From positions 4,211,040-4,275,039 of the forward strand of contig OZ242004.1 of the NCBI GenBank assembly GCA_965204685.1: a stretch of 64,000 bases of DNA. Reading direction: 5' to 3'. Below, in pieces: positions 61,606 through 64,000 of the stretch (position 1 is the first letter of the stretch; each line of letters starts with the position of its first letter). The stretch comes from Bin87 sp965204685. GTDB taxonomy: Bacteria > Chloroflexota > Dehalococcoidia > Lucifugimonadales > UBA3495. The notes below the pieces were generated by a model. It was not told the origin of the DNA, did not search any database, and saw only the letters and a program-made list of their open reading frames with translations. The position numbers and the translations under genes were made by a program.

Positions 61606-61765
61606 TTAACTGGTTTTGCCAAGGTCAGCCCAGGGGAGATGCAGGGTGAGACGGCGTACCTTGCGGGTGAGCCGTCCGGCCGGGGAGAATAAGCGCAGCC
61701 GGAAGGTGGTCCAGGAAAAGATGCCCAGCAGGATGAGCGTGGTGCGGTCGATGGCCAAGCCGGAT
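61606..61765 (-). pseudogene. C-terminal scrap of a DDE transposase
   Basis: Minus strand reads 'AIDRTTLILLGIFSWTTFRLRLFSP' in pieces, 'AGRLTRKVRRLTLHLPW' and a stop at 61606-61608. This resembles the C-terminus of IS1380/IS4-superfamily transposases. Catalytic parts are absent. Confidence 0.45.
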
Positions 61766-61837
61766 CACTGACGCTGGGTCTCCATGCCCAGATGAATGCG
61801 CGCTTCCTGGGAACTGACAGCGTTTAACTATCGGTTG

Positions 61838-64000
61838 CTAATTCCCTGACGCATCTGGCCTGGGCATCAGGTAGCCGACGCGAAACTCAGTCAGGATGTA
61901 GGCGGGCTCTTCAGCGTCGTCGCCCAGCTTGTGTCGGATGGTGCTAATGGCGGTGCGCATCGGCCGCATGTCGCCTTGCCCGTCGGTGCCCCACACCCTT
62001 CTCAGCAGGTGTTGGTAGGTGAGAACGTGCCCGGCATTGGCCGACAGCTCAGCGATGAGCCGGTACTCGATGGCGGTCAGGTGCACCGGGTGTCCTTGGA
62101 GCGTCACGCGGCGTTCCGCGTAATTGATGGTCAGGTCTCCCCGCACGTAGGGAGTCCGCGGCTCGGGTATCGCCCGCCGGCGGAGGGCCGCCCTGATGCG
62201 GGCGACTAGTTCGGTGGGCGAAAAGGGCTTGACCACATAATCGTCGGCTCCCATTTCGAATGCCCGGGCTACCAGGTTGTCCTGGCCGTAGGCCGACACG
62301 AAGATGACCGGTACGTCGCCCTGGTTCATGATCTCCTGCATCAGCTCGATACCGTCGACGCCGGGCAGCATGAGGTCGAGGAGAACCAGCTCCGGATTTT
62401 CCTCAGACATGAGACGCAACACCTCCTGCGGACTGCCGGTGGCGACCACCACATAGCCGGACCCGGCCAGTGCGTCGCGAATGTACCGGAGCGCCTGGGG
62501 ATCGTCGTCGACCGCCAGGATGCGGACCTGTTCCCCCGCGGAACTGCGTGAGAGGCGCGTGGCGAGCTGGGTAGGCAAGGCCGGAGAAACGAACCCGGCC
62601 TCTTCGACGGTGGGCAGTGTGAAGGTGAACAGCGCACCCAGGCCCGGCCCTTCGCTGATGGCTCCGATGCGACCTCCATGGGCCTCCACGATTCCCTTGC
62701 AGACGGCGAGACCTAACCCGGTGTCGCCGCCCTGATCCTCGCTCTCGATGCGGGAGAACTTCCGAAACAGGAAGGGCAGCCTTTCGGCCGGTATGCCCTG
62801 GCCCTCGTCGGTAACCGATACCGACACGTGGAGATTGCCCGGCGCCGCGCTCACCGTGATGGTGGACGAGTCCGGCGAGTGCCGGCCAGCGTTGGTCAAC
62901 AGGTTGCTCAGAACCTGGACGATGCGGAATCGATCCGCCATGACCCAGGGGAGATCGGGCGGGATATCGATGCGCAGGTTGTGCCGGTTCCCGGCCAGGC
63001 GGAAAGCATTACTAGCATCGTCCACTAGAGCCGCAAGGTCCGTCGGCTCTGGGGAGATGGGCAGGGTGCCGGTTTCAATGCGGGCCACGTCCAGCAGGTC
63101 TGCAATCAGCACCCGCATCCGGTCGGTCTGCTCCAGGATGATCCGATGGAACTGGCGCACTTCGGTGGGGTGCATCTGGGAAACCTCGTCCAAAAGCGCG
63201 GAAACCGAGCCCCGAACCGTGGACAGGGGAGTGCGCAACTCGTGGCTCACCATGGCCAGAAACTCGGCCCGCAGCCGCTCCATGTCTTCCAAGGCCGTCA
63301 AATCCTGTAGCGTTACCACCACCCGCTCGACCTTTCCCTGCTCCGATGTGCTGGTCGTCGCGTTGACCAGCGCGTTCAAGGTGCGTCCGTCCGGTCCTGT
63401 CAGGAGGATCTCCTCGGCCCGCACAGCCTGGCCGGCGCTGAGCGCCTCTGCCATGTAGAGGTCCTGTAGGGGAAACTCCCGCCCGTCGGCCCCCCTGACC
63501 AGCACCGCTTCCAGAATTTGCTCCGTGGGATGCTCCGGCGCCATCAGGGTCTCCACGATTCTCAGGGCCTCCCGGTTTAACGATACCGGCGCTCCCGTCC
63601 CGACGTCGAAGACGATCACTCCCACCGGAGAGGTGTCGATCAATGCCTCGAGGTCATTCCGCGTCCGTTGCTCGTTGCGGTACCTGCGGGCGTTGGCAAT
63701 GACCAGCGCCGCCAGGGACGCGAAGGTGATCAGCATCTCCACGTCTTCCTCGCTGAACTCCCTGCCGTCCGGCTCATGGCTCAGATGGATGGTCCCTACT
63801 GACTCCCGCTTATGTTTGATTGGCACCGACAGAAAATGCCCCACCTGTATGGGGATCTCGGCATTCAGTCCCACCAACTTAGCGTATTCATAGTAGTTGG
63901 CGACGTTGGTCGGCGTGCTGAGTTGTCGGAAATGCTCGAAGATCTTTAGCCCTTCCGGCACTGCCATGAGCTGCTGGTGCTCGGCCTCGGTCGTCCCCGA
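61838..64000 (-). CDS. Hybrid sensor kinase/response regulator with DNA-binding output (5' part beyond window)
   Basis: At least 709 residues; the frame is open to the right edge, so the N-terminus is missing. The order, counted from the ATG at 63967, is: part of a GAF domain (to about 95), a PAS domain (about 105-225), a HisKA domain with the phosphoacceptor His242 in 'FLAMVSHELRTPLSTV', a catalytic ATPase ('LSNLLTNAGRHSP', 'DEGQGIPAERLPFLF', 'GLGLAVCKGIVEAHGG'), a REC domain with 'VLLDLMLPGVDGIEL' and 'YGQDNLVARAFEMGADDYVVKPF', and an OmpR-type winged helix ('LTAIEYRLIAELSANAGHVLTY', 'RTAISTIRHKLGDD'). The whole two-component pathway is in one chain, with transcription as output. It likely senses a ligand by GAF/PAS in the cytoplasm, as no membrane segment is visible. 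Unlinked to the surface genes; targets unknown. Confidence 0.9.
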   Translation of the reverse strand, partial: SGTTEAEHQQLMAVPEGLKIFEHFRQLSTPTNVANYYEYAKLVGLNAEIPIQVGHFLSVPIKHKRESVGTIHLSHEPDGREFSEEDVEMLITFASLAALVIANARRYRNEQRTRNDLEALIDTSPVGVIVFDVGTGAPVSLNREALRIVETLMAPEHPTEQILEAVLVRGADGREFPLQDLYMAEALSAGQAVRAEEILLTGPDGRTLNALVNATTSTSEQGKVERVVVTLQDLTALEDMERLRAEFLAMVSHELRTPLSTVRGSVSALLDEVSQMHPTEVRQFHRIILEQTDRMRVLIADLLDVARIETGTLPISPEPTDLAALVDDASNAFRLAGNRHNLRIDIPPDLPWVMADRFRIVQVLSNLLTNAGRHSPDSSTITVSAAPGNLHVSVSVTDEGQGIPAERLPFLFRKFSRIESEDQGGDTGLGLAVCKGIVEAHGGRIGAISEGPGLGALFTFTLPTVEEAGFVSPALPTQLATRLSRSSAGEQVRILAVDDDPQALRYIRDALAGSGYVVVATGSPQEVLRLMSEENPELVLLDLMLPGVDGIELMQEIMNQGDVPVIFVSAYGQDNLVARAFEMGADDYVVKPFSPTELVARIRAALRRRAIPEPRTPYVRGDLTINYAERRVTLQGHPVHLTAIEYRLIAELSANAGHVLTYQHLLRRVWGTDGQGDMRPMRTAISTIRHKLGDDAEEPAYILTEFRVGYLMPRPDASGN

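Overview
The window is a GC-rich stretch of bacterial DNA, probably from an uncultivated Chloroflexota (a SAR202 or sponge-associated type is my best guess). I infer this from the general look of the proteins: Uma2 nucleases with an 'FRLPDPPER' N-terminus, FN3/Ig-type surface proteins with a 'KTRKRIWP' signal peptide, and a GAF-PAS-kinase-REC-winged-helix hybrid. No rRNA or full tRNA gene is present to confirm it. The standard code fits, with TGA as stop.

Region 1 (1-15.1 kb) is a compact, mostly plus-strand, phage- or plasmid-like cluster with ATGA overlaps: a DUF5679 zinc ribbon, a STAS protein, an MBL-fold-like protein, four unknown proteins, an orphan DNA methyltransferase, a GHKL ATPase with a C-terminal HELAH zincin motif, a primase-polymerase, a UvrD/Rep helicase and a DnaN sliding clamp. 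An IscB RNA-guided nuclease element (7511-9264) lies exactly at the stop codon of the GHKL-zincin gene. It has a presumptive omega/HEARO RNA, 17-bp inverted ends and a 7-bp flanking repeat. A large serine recombinase faces the clamp gene tail to tail and overlaps it.

Region 2 (16.6-30.4 kb) is accessory DNA: a winged-helix-like protein, a frameshifted IS701-like element, a HEPN/MNT/HTH cassette, a Uma2 nuclease, a decayed primase/helicase, phage-type zinc-finger proteins, a second DUF5679 protein, and a minus-strand run of small unknown genes including a Rieske protein. The MNT/HTH pair occurs again in inverted orientation at 29 kb, so about 7 kb could invert. A 3' tRNA fragment at 29.95 kb looks like an old attachment site.

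Region 3 (30.5-47.3 kb) is an insertion-sequence graveyard: IS5, IS21 (inside a parA gene whose frame is exactly restored when it is removed), IS110 (inside the IS21), TnpB relics, IS4 (splitting a primase relic, 10-bp target duplication), IS630 and an older IS630-like relic. Small palindromic micro-insertions interrupt two transposase genes. A TGTAC-N4-GTACA-type motif recurs upstream of or between the plasmid-like genes.

Region 4 (47.3-64 kb) looks like more stable chromosome: a Uma2 nuclease, a secreted subtilase, three large secreted surface proteins that share both a signal-peptide motif and a hairpin leader enclosing the Shine-Dalgarno sequence, a membrane-anchored collagen-like protein, transposon scars, and a hybrid sensor kinase/response regulator that runs off the right edge. 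The leader and signal-peptide sharing suggests the surface proteins are made and exported together.
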